A DNA stretch of 64,000 bases from Balanoglossus misakiensis (lineage: Eukaryota > Hemichordata): NCBI GenBank assembly GCA_040954595.2, contig CM082587.2, forward strand, positions 2,170,001-2,234,000, written 5' to 3'. The notes beneath the pieces were generated by a model. It had not been told where the DNA came from and ran no database searches. It was given only the letters and a program-made list of their open reading frames with translations. Made by a program: the position numbers and the translations under genes. Of the stretch, positions 14,155 to 29,100 are shown piece by piece; the first letter of the stretch is position 1, and every line of letters begins with the position of its first letter.

Positions 14155-17100
14155 GTAAGTCTCGACGTAAATACTGGTGGGTGGTTTCTCTGATCATTTT
14201 GCAGGAGAATAAAAATAGTTCGTAATAATTGTAGTTTTTGGATCAAGAAGGTTCAGCATAAATTTGATTGTCACTTTGTGGACAAAGTTGTGTTTGTCCG
14301 TATGCACTTCATAACTTGTACAAGTTTATATGTCTTTGTTTCAGCAACACCGGTTGTTAGTATGGCTGAAAGGACGGCTGGTTATTATGGACAAGTAGCA
14401 ACTCTGACATGCCATGTGGACAGTTTGGTTCCATACTCTGTTCAGTGGACAAAGAATCGTCTTGCCCTAGCACCTTTGCTGTTTATTGAGTGAGTACTTT
14501 ACCAGTAGTGTAGTGCCTAACATTTCTGAACCACGAGTGAGTTTTAAAAGCTGTAATAGTATTCTGTGAAAGGAGTGGATTATTTTCTCAGTATTATTAA
14601 AAGTCCAAGGACGATTTCAAAACTTTCATGTTTGCATTGTGGTACTCCAGTATAATGACCATCATCAGAGAAAGATTTTGCAGTCCAGAATGTTTACTCT
14701 TGGGGCATCAAGAGAGTCTTACCCTGATTTTGACGGTATTTTTTCTATCATTACAGCGACTCTACGAGTGTGACTTTTAATATCAGTAATGCGAATGCCC
14801 TTTCTGAAGGTTATTATGAGTGTTCTGCAACCAACCCTGCTGGAAGAGGAAAGGCCACCACATTCCTGGATGTAACTGGTAGGTGCATTGTGTCTAGATT
14901 GATGGGAACTTCCTTAAAACTACTGATACACGAAATCTGAATCAACGGATCTCTGTCTGTACTTGAGTTGTAATGTCATGCCATGTATCCTGATGATAAA
15001 ACTGGAGAGATTTTGCTCTGTTCACGTTCACACGCCAGTTGGGTTCATTTTAATTTCCGGATTGTAAAAGAAAAATTCAGCCACACCCAAAGTTATTTTG
15101 CCTGAATTCCCCCTTCTCATGTAGAGTTCATAGCTGCGTCCCGGATTTGCCGTAGTTTCATAGCTGTGGCGGTCTAATCTTGAGCACAATTGAAACTTGG
15201 AGAGGAAACATCTGTTTTGCAGAAATGAAACCCATACTCTTAAAGATAACAACCAATGGGAAATCTGCCTTGTAAAGGCAGTGTTACTCTCACTTGGTAT
15301 GAAGGCATCCTTTATATATATTTTCATGGTCACCTTTATTGTACATGGTACGGATGGACATTGAAAACAAGTGTGCCATCACGTGGTATTAACAAGAGTG
15401 CCATTTTACCAGACTGTGTGATTTTAAAGTTGCAGCCTCTTTTTTCAACTGATTGTGTCTTCATATCAGTAGTGTGTGAACCATGTGAGCACTGCCAACT
15501 CCTCTTGTAATGGTTGTATCAGGTGCTCATTTTATTTTAACAACAATTTCTCAAGTGACGTAGTGTCACCTTTTATCTTTTTGCATATTAGAACCCCCAC
15601 CTGATATAGAGGCGCCACACAATGTCAGTGTGTTACCCGGTGGCACAGTGGTCTTGTCGTGCGAAGTGTTCAGCTCTGTGCAGTTCAATATGACTTGGAG
15701 TAAACCTGGCAGTCTGGTGGCCCTGTCAAGACATACCAGGGTTACCCTACGCTCTGACAATGCCTTGGAAATCAGGGATGCAACTCAAGGGGATAATGGT
15801 CATTACAGATGTACAGCATCCAACGAGGGAGGCTCAACTTCAAAAGATATCTTCCTTATGGTGCAAGGTATGTTGGGTTGTGAAAAGGATGGCTTTTGTT
15901 TCTGCCAATTATCCAGTGGGTAAAAGAGCTATATTTATACCCCTGCAGTTTCACGATGTTTGTCATTGCAGACCCACTACAGCAATACAAACCCCCTTTT
16001 TTGTGCAAAACCATCAGTGTCATATAACATTAGAATTCTTCTTCACAGAAATGCCAACAGTGAGCGTTAGCAGCAGGAACATTACTTTCCGAGCTGGTGA
16101 CAACATAACAGTGTCCTGCAGTGCAAGAGGATTCCCCTCGCCTAACCTGGAATGGAGAAAGGGGGACCTACCTCTTCACACCTCAGAACGTATACAGATA
16201 ACAGAACAAGGAGATCTGAAAATTTATAATGCTGCAGTGGAAGACAGTGGGTTGTATGCGTGTGTTGCAGTTAATCCTGCAGGCACTGATGGCAAAGGTG
16301 TCCATATTACGTACATAGGTAAGGAGAATGCTTATGTGTTTGTGTCAGATTTTCCCAGGTGTCAGAGGTTCTAAGTCAGCTCAAAATTACCAATTTGGTG
16401 ACATGCCTGATCAATACTATTAAATTATCATTCATTTTCTTCGGATTAGATGCCTGATAAATCTGAAGAAACCTTTCAGATCATCCTGTATGGTTTTTTC
16501 TTGCTATGCATTTTGACCACTTCTTTGTATTTTGTGAACAGAGGGACCAAGAGTACGCATAACAGAACGCAGAGTTCTAGTACAACACGGAACAACAGGT
16601 GTATTACACTGTCCGGCAGAAGGCATTCCACCACCTGTCATATCATGGTACAGGAACGGTTTCCTTATCGGAGACGCTGGTTTCACCTCAGTTCGGCCGA
16701 ATGGAGATCTGGAAATTGTTGGTGTGCAGGAAACTGATTCTGGAGATTACACGTGTATTGCTAGAAATGATGCTGGAACAGATAATGGAGTGGTGACCCT
16801 TCTTGTTGGTGGTGAGTACTTAATTGTGAACTAGTAGTATTTTCTGCCTTTATGTTTCCATAACTTTCAATGATCTAGGTGTTCTTTGGAAACCACTATT
16901 TAATTGCCCGCATTTATTACACCGGTACACCTACTGACAATGTAATGTACTCCAGTAACCAGTCAATCAGTCGACTCTACTGACTCTACTCTTAAATGTT
17001 GTACTTGTAGATATACCCTCATTCCTACAACAACCATTGGATGTCAGGATAAACATAGGAATGAATGTGACGTGGCCCTGTGTTGGCTATGGATTCCCTG

Positions 17101-20100
17101 ATCCACAGACCACCTGGTACAAGGTAGATGGCGACCTGGATTCCAATGAAAGAGCCACGGTTACAGCGGATGGCAGTCTATTTATAAGAAGTAAGGGATG
17201 CTTAGATTCCCCTTTTGTCATCATTTGATTTCACCAGGGGACTTTGGTGGTCTTGAGACTCTTAAACCAGACACGTGCATCTTTCCTGGTACAGGAACAC
17301 CCACGTTACTTAAACACTTGGACTTAGACACATTGTAGTTGACTTTCTTGTATTTTGATTTATTAGATGTTGGAATGGAAGATGAAGGCACCTATGTATG
17401 TGTTATTGAAAATGAATTTGGAAGGAAAGAGGAATCTGGGTTCCTGAGAATAACTGGAGTAGGTAAGGTTATTATAATCCACTTTGATGGTGGAGGATGG
17501 TATTAAAGCCCCAATAGCTGTCACTTTTTTGCATTATATTTATGAGTCTTCCTTCAGTCTTAGATTGGTCCATGTGAATATTAGCTTACTGATGGGTATA
17601 CGCCAATTTATTATTAACCTCTGACTGTGGCTGTATGTTTAAATGTGAACAAGTTAGATAATAAATAGGTGCCACACCCATTTACTCAGACTCCCTTTGC
17701 AATTCACAGTGCGTCCAGTGATTGCATTCAGTAACCCTCAGCTGACAGCCATCAAAGGAACCAGTCTGACCATCACTTGCCAGATTCTCACAGGCAATCC
17801 ACCACCAACTATCACTTGGTCGAAAGAAGGCATCGCGATCGACTTTGACAACAGTCCCTTCATGGAGCATGTGGATGATGGAAGTCTTGTCATCAGTGGA
17901 GTGGATTTGTCCCATGCTGGAGAGTACACTTGCTTAGCCTCGAACTTTGCTGGGAAAAGTTCTTTTATTTCAACTGTGTCAGTAATTGGTAAGAAGTTAT
18001 TCCCATCTTATTTCTTCATAAATCAGCATGCTTTTAAAAATAAATTAGGGTTTGTCAGCACTCTAAAATCAACTTATTGGTGCTGGAATATGAGCTTTAA
18101 AGACTTGTGGTCGGTCGATCTTCTTTATCAGATGCATTCTACTCGTGCATCTGATGAAGGAGACTACAGGTCTTCAAAAGCTCATTCTCCAGTACCAATA
18201 AGTTGATCTTAGAGTGCTGACAAACCATAGTTTATATTGTACTGAAGATCAGCACGGCTACTATACTGTATGTGATGTAATCAAAAGGAATGTCATTACC
18301 GTAATATCTTTTATATTTTCCAGATCGGCCAACCATTGGTGATAGCCCAGGGCATTACACAGCTGTGCAGTATACATCAGTGGTCTTAGCCTGTCCTGTT
18401 GATGGCCTACCTCCCCCACATGTAACCTGGCAGAAAGGTGGTCAGATCATATCCCGCAATGACCCATATTTTTACATCAGTGAATCTGGATCCTTGCATA
18501 TACCGCGTGTCCATGCAAGAGACAGTGGTGTGTACACTTGCATGGCGTCCAATCCAGCTGGTGTGGATAGCAAGGATATTAGACTCAACATACAAGGTAA
18601 TGTCTGTGGCTTCTGTATGCAGATACCATGTTTTGGAACTCCACCCTAACGAAAATGTCTTATAGGACTCATATAAGATTCCTAAATGATGTATAGTCAT
18701 CTTATAGGAATCTTATAGGACAACCTGTCCTATAGGACGAAAACCTTTTGTATTTACAAGAAAGGACTGTCATTATTTGTATCTCACTGTTTTCAGGTGT
18801 TATAAAGGCGAGAGTGTTTTTGCTATTAAACTTGGACTTTATTTTCCAAGGATACCAAGGCTTCATCTTATTATTTTATTCTATCTGTTGCAGTACCACC
18901 CTCTGTGACTGGTTTCACTGATGAGATTTCTGTAAAAGTTGGTTCTTCTGTGGATTTGCCATGTGAAGTGCAGAGCGTTCCTCCACCAACAATATCCTGG
19001 AGGAGAGGCGACCAGAAGATTTCCAGCAACAACCTACATTTCTCCGTCCAATCTTCCGGATCGTTAACAATTTCGAATGTGAGAAGAGAAGACAGCGGTG
19101 TGTTTACTTGTGTGGCAACAAATGTCGCTGGGAATGTGACCACAGAAGTCTTTCTCAAAGTCAACGGTGAGTTACATACATTAAAACCTGTCTGAACTGA
19201 ACCCTGTTTAATCTGGAAACCACTACAGACAAGTTTTCAGTGTATAAAGGACATAGTTTTGACTGTATTGTTTGTTTTTCCAGTTCCCCCAACCATATTA
19301 CCTGGATCTGACGAAATCATTGGCACTGTTGGCAGTCCAGTTATCCTGCCGTGTGAGTCTGAAGGCGAGCCAGGGCCCACAGTTTCATGGACCAAAAACA
19401 ACAGAGGAATTGACGTCTTAACTCAGGGAAATTTACTCCTGGAGACAGGGTCTTTGCAGATTGCAAACGTACAGCCAACAGACGGAGGTGTATACAGGTG
19501 TAAAGTGACCAATGTGGCTGGGACAGATCAGAGAGTTGTGACACTTATTGTACAAGGTTAGTTGTCTGGTTCCACAATACAGGTGTAATTCCTGCATTGT
19601 CGGAAGATTATTTAAATAATCCTATTTTTCTATGCAAGGATATTCCATCACATTTATACCATCGTGTCATTATCTGGACTTCTAAACCAGCAAGTGTTTA
19701 TACTTTATTACAGAACCACCAATCATATCAGACGATATTCCCGATTTCATTGAGGCACCTCCAGGCTATGCAGTAGTCCTTCAGTGTCCAGCAACGGGTT
19801 TTCCGAGACCAGAAATCAAATGGCTTAAAGACGGTGTCGAGCTGGACAGCGAAAGTCAAGATATCAGAGTGTGGTCAGACGGATCCTTATCTTTCAGAAA
19901 TCCCAAGGAAGAAGATAGTGGGGACTATACTTGTGTGGCTTTCAACCCAGCCGGCAATCATACTAAGATCATCAAGTTGAAAATTCATGGTGAGTGCAAA
20001 CTATGATGAGGTGCAATGTAAAAGGCATATCACACTGACAGGAAGCATGTTCCGAAATCACAGGCATATTTGAACAGATTTGATGCCAAATCAGTTATCA

Positions 20101-23100
20101 ATTATGAGTGGGAACTGTGTTATCTGTGTTCAACTTGTTTCTTGATATGATAAGCAGAGATATTGAATTACAGTTACAATTTTACTTTTTCAGTTCTTCC
20201 AACCATCAAAAAGGGCCCACACGAAGTCAGCACGATTGTCGATCATTCAGTTCTCCTGGAATGTGAAGCCAACGGAGATCCTTTCCCGACGGTCACCTGG
20301 AAAAAGAATGGGAGAAGACTTGCTCTTGACCCAATGACCATGCAGCAGTTGAATTCCGGGTCTTTACAGATTTCTTCCACAAGCAAAGAATATGCTGGAA
20401 GATACACATGTATCGCGACTAATATTGCAGGGTCTGCCAGAAAGGACATTGTGCTAATTGTCCTTGGTAAGTGGAATATAGTCTCTAAATCCCATTAGAC
20501 CTGCACTAACTTTGTGAAAAATGTATGATATCTGCGATAGCAAATTTCCATCATGAGAGCTCAGCAAACTGATCCCTGGCCTTTTCCAGTCCAAAACATA
20601 TAGGATATACAGTCGTATGTTAAAAGAACCTTAAAAACTACACACTTTTGCAAACTTTTCTCACACCTTTTCGCCTGGTTTTAGAAGGCTCGATCGTACA
20701 TGTTTGCTTGTTTTCCACATTTCAGAACCTCCAGCTATCGGAAGAGCATCAAAGTTAGTCGAGGTAGATGAGGACGAAAGGATCATTTTACCCTGCCCCG
20801 TCTCCGGATACCCCCGGCCAGACATCACCTGGTACAAGAACGATGGCGAGATTGGCTTTAATCCCGCAATCATTGAACTAGAAACTGGGTCGTTGATGAT
20901 AACCGTTGCACAGTCAGAGGATTCTGGAGAGTATAAGTGCGTCGCTGCCAATGAGGTGGGAAATGCCACACATATAGTACGGGTCAATGTACGTGGTAAG
21001 TTACACTCTGTTGCTCCGCCCTTCAGACTTTCTTCAAAGTGGTATTTGTCAATCTACTTTGGTTCAGTCTTTATTCTCTGTGATTGTAATGCAGTTCATA
21101 TTACTTTCAAACTGGGTTCTTTGCTTGTGTTGAAAATTAAACACAGAACCAAAGACATATTGCTAAGTCATGTCTTTGAAAATTGGACCAAATTATGTAT
21201 CAAATATGTATCAGAGTGTTAACCAACTCTTGTGTCTCTCTGTGTTATTAACCTCGACTCAGTTGGACCAACCATATCTGATGGACCAGTTGAAATCAAC
21301 GTACCAATAGGCCAACCTGTAACACTGCCATGTGAAGCATCAGGTGACCCATCTCCAACAGTGACCTGGGAAAAATCCAGCAGTGTGATTTCCATCGATG
21401 GAAAGTCTTTCCAGTTGTTGGAGACAGGGTCGTTGCATATTTCTAGTGCTCGACACGCTGACACTGGCAGATACACTTGTATTGTTTCCAATGTTGTCAG
21501 TACAGCTGTAAGAAATATCCAGGTAAATGTACAAGGTAGGGGATTCTTCAGATTACTTATTTATTACTTATTCACTTCTACAGCATTGTGTTCTCTACCA
21601 ACACAGGGTAACAGAATAGTTGAAACGTGGAATTCGATGCTCATCCATGTGTATTTTATTTGAATGACTTCAGCGTATATATCTTGTAAGGAGATGAAAA
21701 GTATAAATTACATTGGCTTTGATACTGTAAACTGTTTGCTATTCATTCTTATACTACAGAGAGCCCAACCATCATCCCAGGACCTTACAATGGAAACATC
21801 TCTGCCACAGCCGGGGATGAAATTATCATTCCTTGCAGGGCTGAGGGTACTCCAGCCCCTACTATCGAGTGGTATAAGGATGACCAGAAGCTCACTGGTT
21901 ACGAGCCAGACTTGGAGATTAGAGAAGACGGCTCTCTGAGAATTTTCATGGCTCGTCCTTCAGACCGCGGAACTTATACTTGTCATGCAAGCAATCGTGG
22001 TGGAACAGTCACCTTTTTTAATAAACTTGTTGTCAATGGTAAGGTCCCTGTTTTAAGTATTTCAAAGCAAAGTATGAAGTGTCAGATTACCTGTGTCTTT
22101 GCCAATCAGTGACTGACTGAATATTATATTTCAGTTGAACCTTACATCACCGGTATTATATTGGAAGAAGTGAGATCAATTCTTGGAAACCCAGTAATCC
22201 TTCCCTGCGATGCCCATGGTGACCCAACACCTGTCATTTCCTGGCAAAAAGAAGGCGCAACGTTGATTGTGAGCGGACAGAGCAGACGGATCTTGGAGAC
22301 TGGTTCATTACAAATTGACAGCACTAGAGACACTGACAGTGGTCAGTATACCTGCACGGCTGTCAACATAGCTGGAGACGTTGCTAAAATTATCATACTT
22401 GTAGTGGATGGTAGGTATTCAATAACTTGGGTTCAGCTTCCATAATTTATTTTTAAAAATCATTTCACAATAATTTAGTTTTTGTTCTCTTTTCTTGAAT
22501 TAAGAGCTCACCAGATTTCTAACCAGTAAGGTATATCAAATACTATTGACAAAAGCATGGTTATAATGAGGGATTGATTGACAAATTGTACAGCCACTGT
22601 TGTAGGTAATAAATATTCAAATGACGTTTCATCACAAACTGTTCTCGCATTTTCTAGACCCACCCAGAATTTCTCAAGACACCTCGAGAAATGTCACCGC
22701 AGTTGTGAACTCGGAAGGTGTGTTGCATTGCCGTGCCACTGGCATTCCCAGACCACAGATTGTCTGGTTGAAGAACGGAAATGAAGTCAGACTATATGGC
22801 GATGATGTTGTACAGCTCAGCGATGGATCTCTGTACATCAAAGCTGCACAACCCATCGATTCTGGCATCTACACCTGCATGGCTTCAAACAGGGCAGGGA
22901 ATACAACCATTAATGTTGACTTCACAGTATTTGGTGAGTTTATCATGATTATTTTGTGGCTAAGCAATTGAGACAACGCATGTCTGACCACTAGCTAGTG
23001 TGTCTTTTTATCTCTTCAACAGACAATACGGAAATAAGTAATTCAGAATTTATGTTGATACTGGAAAGTGCTTACTGAACAAATGTTTATCCTAAACTTC

Positions 23101-26100
23101 ATATTTGAACTTTGCAATATGACTTTCATCGATATAAGAAGCGTTCTATCATTGAAGAGATGCATTCTCCTTCTTCTTCTTACAGTTGCACCACGTATCC
23201 CAGGTTCAGAGACCCCTACAGAAGTGAGCATTATCCCCAGAGGGCCTCCACTGATGCTGGAGTGCCCAGTGGATGAAAATGCTGTGCCTGTGCCTGGGAT
23301 ATACTGGTTGAAAGATGGCACACCGATCAGTGAGAGACAACATGGAATCATGATCACGTCTGGAGGAAGGTTGCTACAGATAAATGATGTACAGATCACT
23401 GATGCTGGCAGATATACGTGCAATGCAACCAGCCCGGCTGGCAGTGATTCCAAAATCTATGATGTCATCGTTCTCGGTAATCCTCAGAATTCTTACGTAT
23501 AGAGCCACAATACTAGTTGCCACAATGTACAATGTACATGTATATTTCCCTAATCCATTCAACCAGTGGTTCTTTGAAAGTATGATTTGCTGTTTCTATT
23601 TTTCAGTTCCACCAAGCATCGACGATTCCGATTTACCCAAGCATATAACCGGAAAAGAAGGTCATTCAGTGACCCTAGATTGTGATGCTACTGGGATCCC
23701 TCCCCCGAGACTCACATGGTTGAAGAATGGCGTACCAATTACCCCAAATGATAGAGGTATTCGAATCACCAATAGAGGCAAACATCTTCACATCAATTAT
23801 GTGGAAGAGTTTCACCAAGCACAGTACACATGTCATGCCTCGAACATTGCAGGCAATGTCACCAGGATCATCAATTTTAATGTGCAAAGTAAGTGATTGT
23901 CATGTGTTCTTGAAGAATGACTGCAAACTGTACAACAGAAGCAGATTCCCGTATTGATGGTTATGCGTAAAAGGGTCTATAGACATACACAATACTAAAT
24001 CAAGAATTTCTTAGTATGTTATGACATTTTCTTCCCAATTATTGTCTCAACAAACGTTGACATTTCAGCCAAACCTGACATTGAAGGTGAAGAGACTCAA
24101 GTGATAGAGGTGATTCAAAATAACGCAGTTGGTCTGCAGTGCCCTGCTGATTCTAACCCTGCCCCAACCATCACCTGGTACAAAGGAGGCAAACGAATCT
24201 CACTATGGGAACGTGGAATGCGTATTCTCAGGCGCAACACTCTGCTGCAAATTTACAGCGCTCAAGTGGCCGACAGTGGAAGTTATTGGTGCGTTGCAGT
24301 CAACAGAGTAGGCAATGACACGAAAACTTTTGAGTTGAAAGTGTTGGGTAAGTAAGCAAGCAAATTTTTGTTCTTTTTATTGAGAAGTTCACAGTACAGG
24401 TTTTCGTGCAAGAACGCTTGACAGATACAAGTAGCTTAACCCTAATAAAAAAGTAGACCCAGTCTTGATATTCTGTTTCTTTTTTCTGTAGTCCCACCAA
24501 TGATTGAAGAAGACAAAACATACATAGCAGTTCCTGTGGACTCTGATGTCTATCTTCCATGCCAAGTGACGGGAATGCCGGAACCCAAAGTCACCTGGCA
24601 CAAGGGAGAAATCAAACTCAGTGCAAACATTGGTAGATACCTCTTCCATGACCATGGTTCCCTTTCCATCAATGCTGTTGGCATATCCGACAGTGGAGAG
24701 TACGTGTGCCATGCTTCCAACAAAGGTGGTAATGTCACAAGAATTATCACTCTGGAGGTTCACGGTAAGTATTTTTGAAACAAAATGTTGATTTATCCAT
24801 TGAGAAAAGGGTTAAACTTTGTTCTTTGTTTGCTTCCAGCCTGGCAGCTAGAAGGAATACTCTGAGACTCAACCATCCATCTTTCGGGAACTAAAACTAA
24901 ACTTTGCACATCCTCTTGAAATCTTAGTGTGAACACACACTGCTCATAGCTAACATCTTTTTTCTGTTTCAGTTAAACCATCCATTCAACCCACTAACAC
25001 AGATGTCAAAGCTAACATCCACGACACAGTGACTCTGCAGTGCCCAGCTGTAGGTACCCCAACACCGATGATAATCTGGCAGAAAGGAGTGAATGTGCTG
25101 CACAGTGATACTCCTGGTTACAGAGTGGGAAGTGATGGATCTCTGACCATAGAAAGTGCTAAGCTCTCAGATGCTGGTTCTTACATGTGTTATGCCAGGA
25201 GTGTTGCTGGTTTAGATCAGAAGAGGATTCACTTAAGTATATTTGGTAAGTAAAAAATCTCTCTACAGTCAATCTACATTTGAAATTGAATCAACAGAAG
25301 CCATCTCATGACTATTACATGTAATTCTGAATGCATGTATGTGTATGTCTGATGTTCATAGCTTGCAATTCAAAATTCAGGCCACAATTTTGAAATGCCG
25401 TGTTTAACCGTTTTCCCTTTCTATCTATTCTTCACCTGCAGTGGCACCCACTATCGCAGAATCCTACCAGCATTACCTAGTGAATGAAAACCAGCTGATC
25501 AATCTGGAGTGCACAGCCACAGGTACACCTCGGCCCAGAATAAGATGGCAGAGAGAACACGTGGATATCTCTGAGAATTCTATACGCTATCGACCACTAC
25601 CTAATGGCCACCTGCAAATTCCATTTGCCAGGGAAGAAGACACGGGCATGTTTAAGTGTATTGCTGAAAATGAAGGAGGTCGAGCTGAGCAGTTAATGAA
25701 TCTCCAAGTTCAAGGTAGGAATATACATTGTAGTTTTCTTATGATGGCTCTGTGAAAGTTTCTGTGTCTTGATGTAGAGTACAATTCAAGTAGATGCCTC
25801 CACAAAAAATGAATGCATTATGGCAGCTCATTTGGCGATGAAAAACTTTCCTGTCTGTTCTTTTTCAGTTCCACCCAGCATCGCACCGACCAAGCAAGAG
25901 TTCTTTGTTGATATCAATGAAAATATTGGCTTGCCATGTGTGGCTAATGGTATACCTGACCCGACTATTAGCTGGGCTAAGGATGGTTTGAGTGTGGATA
26001 CAGATCGCTACATTGTCTCACGTGATGGAACACTGCGAATCTTGAGAGCACAGGTGATTTTTTCAACTATTCGTGTTGTAAGACTCGCAAAAACTTCATC

Positions 26101-29100
26101 AATTCCTGTTCTGTTATTTTCTGGGATACAATGCACAAGTACAATACTTGGTATATGTCTTAGAATCGATCAAGTACAACAAATCCTTGCCCTTATCTAC
26201 ATGTATCCTTTAGTCTATACACATGTACAATCATTTAATGGACTGCTGAGCTAAAATAATCACTTTTGATTATGTCTTCAGGAACAAGATTCTGGTAGTT
26301 ATGTGTGTACGGCTATCAATGTGGTTGGAAGAGACTCAGTTGGAATGATATTAACTGTACAAGGTGAGCAACATTATGATTTCAACAAAATTTAATTTTC
26401 TCTTCACACAAGTACACATGAGCTCTCGTCAGACTGACTTGAATTCGAAAATTGTCGTGTTTGAGAAATGCAACTAAGTCCACTGTTCTCTGATTTTCAG
26501 TTCCACCCAGGGTTCAAGTCACTCCTAATGAACAGGAAGTGTCGGTCAACGGTAAAATTCAGTTAGAGTGTGAAGCTAATGGTGTACCAGAACCTGACAT
26601 CATTTGGCTACATGAAGGTATTCGTATACCAGGTATGTTTAGAAGTCATACTTTCACACTTGGAGCAATTAATACATGGGCAGACAATGTAATGATTGCC
26701 TGTAGTATTGTATCATCCTTCATTTAGGCTCCATTCTCGATTAAAGTACCAGGCAGACCAGACTATGCGTACTTATCTTAACTTTATTTTTAATATTTCA
26801 CAGCTCGCCGTGGTGAAGATGGCAAAACAGTTGTGGTAATCAACAATGCCCGTATGGAAGATGGTGGAACTTACGAGTGTTATGCAGAAAACCCGGCTGG
26901 TTATGACAGAAGGGTGGTTGGTGTAAGAATCAAGAGTAAGTTCAAACTATGACAAAATCAGAGCTTCTTAGATGTAGAAAGTGCTTACTTGTAGTTGTAT
27001 GCACATTCTGTCAATTTTATCAATTGAAAAATGGTGGTGGTAATGATGATGATGATGATGATGATGATGACTGTGGTGGTGGTGATGATAAATAGCAGTA
27101 CTCTTCTTCTAATTATGGTGTGTGCCATGTTATTCTGTATGCTGTTATACAATTCCTGACACATTGCTACCACTTAAGTCTTTGATACTTTCCTTTCCCA
27201 CTTCCAGCTCCGCCGATTTTCACCGAGGAACCGGACAGTAGAGTGGCCACCTTGCAAAATGTTGTGACGTTTCCTTGCACTGTTGGAGGTGATCCCAAAC
27301 CACATATTCAATGGCTGAAGAATGGTTTGCCACTGGCGTACAATCACAGATATTTTATGCACAACAACGGTTCTCTGACAATCTACAACACAGTGGTAAG
27401 TTTAAGGACCTTTACTTTTAGTTCACTCAGTAACATTTAAAAGAAGATGTATGGAAACAGATCATCATGTGTTTCGTATGTTTGGCCAGTTAAAGAGACA
27501 CTATCTGTTCGGTATAGACAGGTTTCCAGATTAGACAGGGTTTGGTTTAGAAATGTTTTGCTCTTTAGATACTTATGTTTGACTGCTTTTTTTACAGAGT
27601 GCTGATACTGGTAATTATACATGTCAAGCTATCAATGAAGAAGGAAATATTTCAGTAAATGCTGAACTCAGAATCACAGGTAATTTATGTTTCTGTCATC
27701 TCTTGACAAGGTAGCAAGGTTTCAAGTTTTTGCATAAGTACAGGATATAGGTACCTTGAGTTTAATTGCTTGTTTTATGGATCACTTTGTAGTTCGACCT
27801 GAATTCACCCTGAAACCACCAGACAACGTGATCGTTGACCTGGGAGGAATACTCATGTTAGACTGTGCTGCTAAGGGACCACCAGATCCAGCAATTGAAT
27901 GGTGGAGTGAAAATGGCATGATTGTCAGTGGGGAGAGAAGGCGCATTCTTGCCAACAATTCCCTGATGATCGTCGACGCACGATTAAGTGACGCAGGACG
28001 GATTTCATGCATGGCGATCAACACCATGGGAGCTACAGCTGATGCAACAAATGTTACTGTTAGAGGTTAGTGTACAGGATATCAGAAAAATATCCTTATT
28101 TCGTTCTGTTCATGTCTTCTTTGCGGATTGCCTATAGTCGTTTCTCTTGTATCTCGCCATAGGCTGTATGAGCAACAACTCCCTATAAAGGCAATGGGAT
28201 GAACTCAGTTCTGATGGTAAAATGATTGACATAAACCATTTTAAAGGGGCAAGCACAGTGCCCTAGGTACAAGGCATTTCATTGACATTTGCCGGGAAGT
28301 TTTTCTCAACAAACTTCCAGCCCCCACCCATTCAAACCCCAAAGTTATTGGATTTTGCTGATGCATTGTTTTTTCTCTTCTATCAGTGATTGAAAGCTGT
28401 TTGCACTAGCTTGAATGTGTTTCTTTTCCCCTGCTACAAATCTTATAGTGCATGGAGAGTGGTCAGAATGGCAGAAATGGGGGGCCTGTAGTGAAACGTG
28501 CGGCAAGGGTTCACAGATAAGGACCCGTACCTGTAACAATCCCCAGCCAGCAAACGGCGGTCGACCTTGCCCAGGCAAGGATACTGAGGACAAAGTGTGT
28601 AATCAGGGAGCTTGTCCCAGTAAGTGGTAAAAAAAGCAGCTCAGTATTAAGCAAGACCTGCACGCCATCATAATGCAAAAGGTGATTGTATTGATACAGA
28701 CTAATTTGTGTTGCAAGGTTTCTCCTCCTTAATCCCCTATAATAGTACAAATCATCAAAAATACTATTAAGTATTTTTTTTGCAATCACATGATTAAAAA
28801 AATACACATACCCATCAATAACAGTACCATTCTACCGGTAGTCGAAATTTTGAAGTCAGTAGACAAGAAAATATATGAACTGATATATACTTGTAAAAAA
28901 AAAAAAAAACAGCTGTTACAGCATTGCCAAACACTCCTGAAAAGAATCCTTGCAACATGAACATAGTCCAATGCAATCCTAATGCTTCATTGGCCTCATG
29001 ATGCGCATGCATGGCAACATGCAAGATAATCAAATAATAACGTAAACTTTCTGCTTGTGTGTGCTGCTGTCAATACCTTGTACATGGGTGTGTATAAGAG

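Noticed and set aside
23043-23453. 136-codon minus-strand frame overlapping an Ig exon
   Set aside because: It is the antisense shadow of the Ig exon at 23186-23476, as are similar minus-strand frames along the gene.
24840-24972. Possible extra exon after TTGCTTCCAG at 24839
   Set aside because: The frames after this acceptor-like site stop quickly, and the flanking Ig exons join in phase without it.
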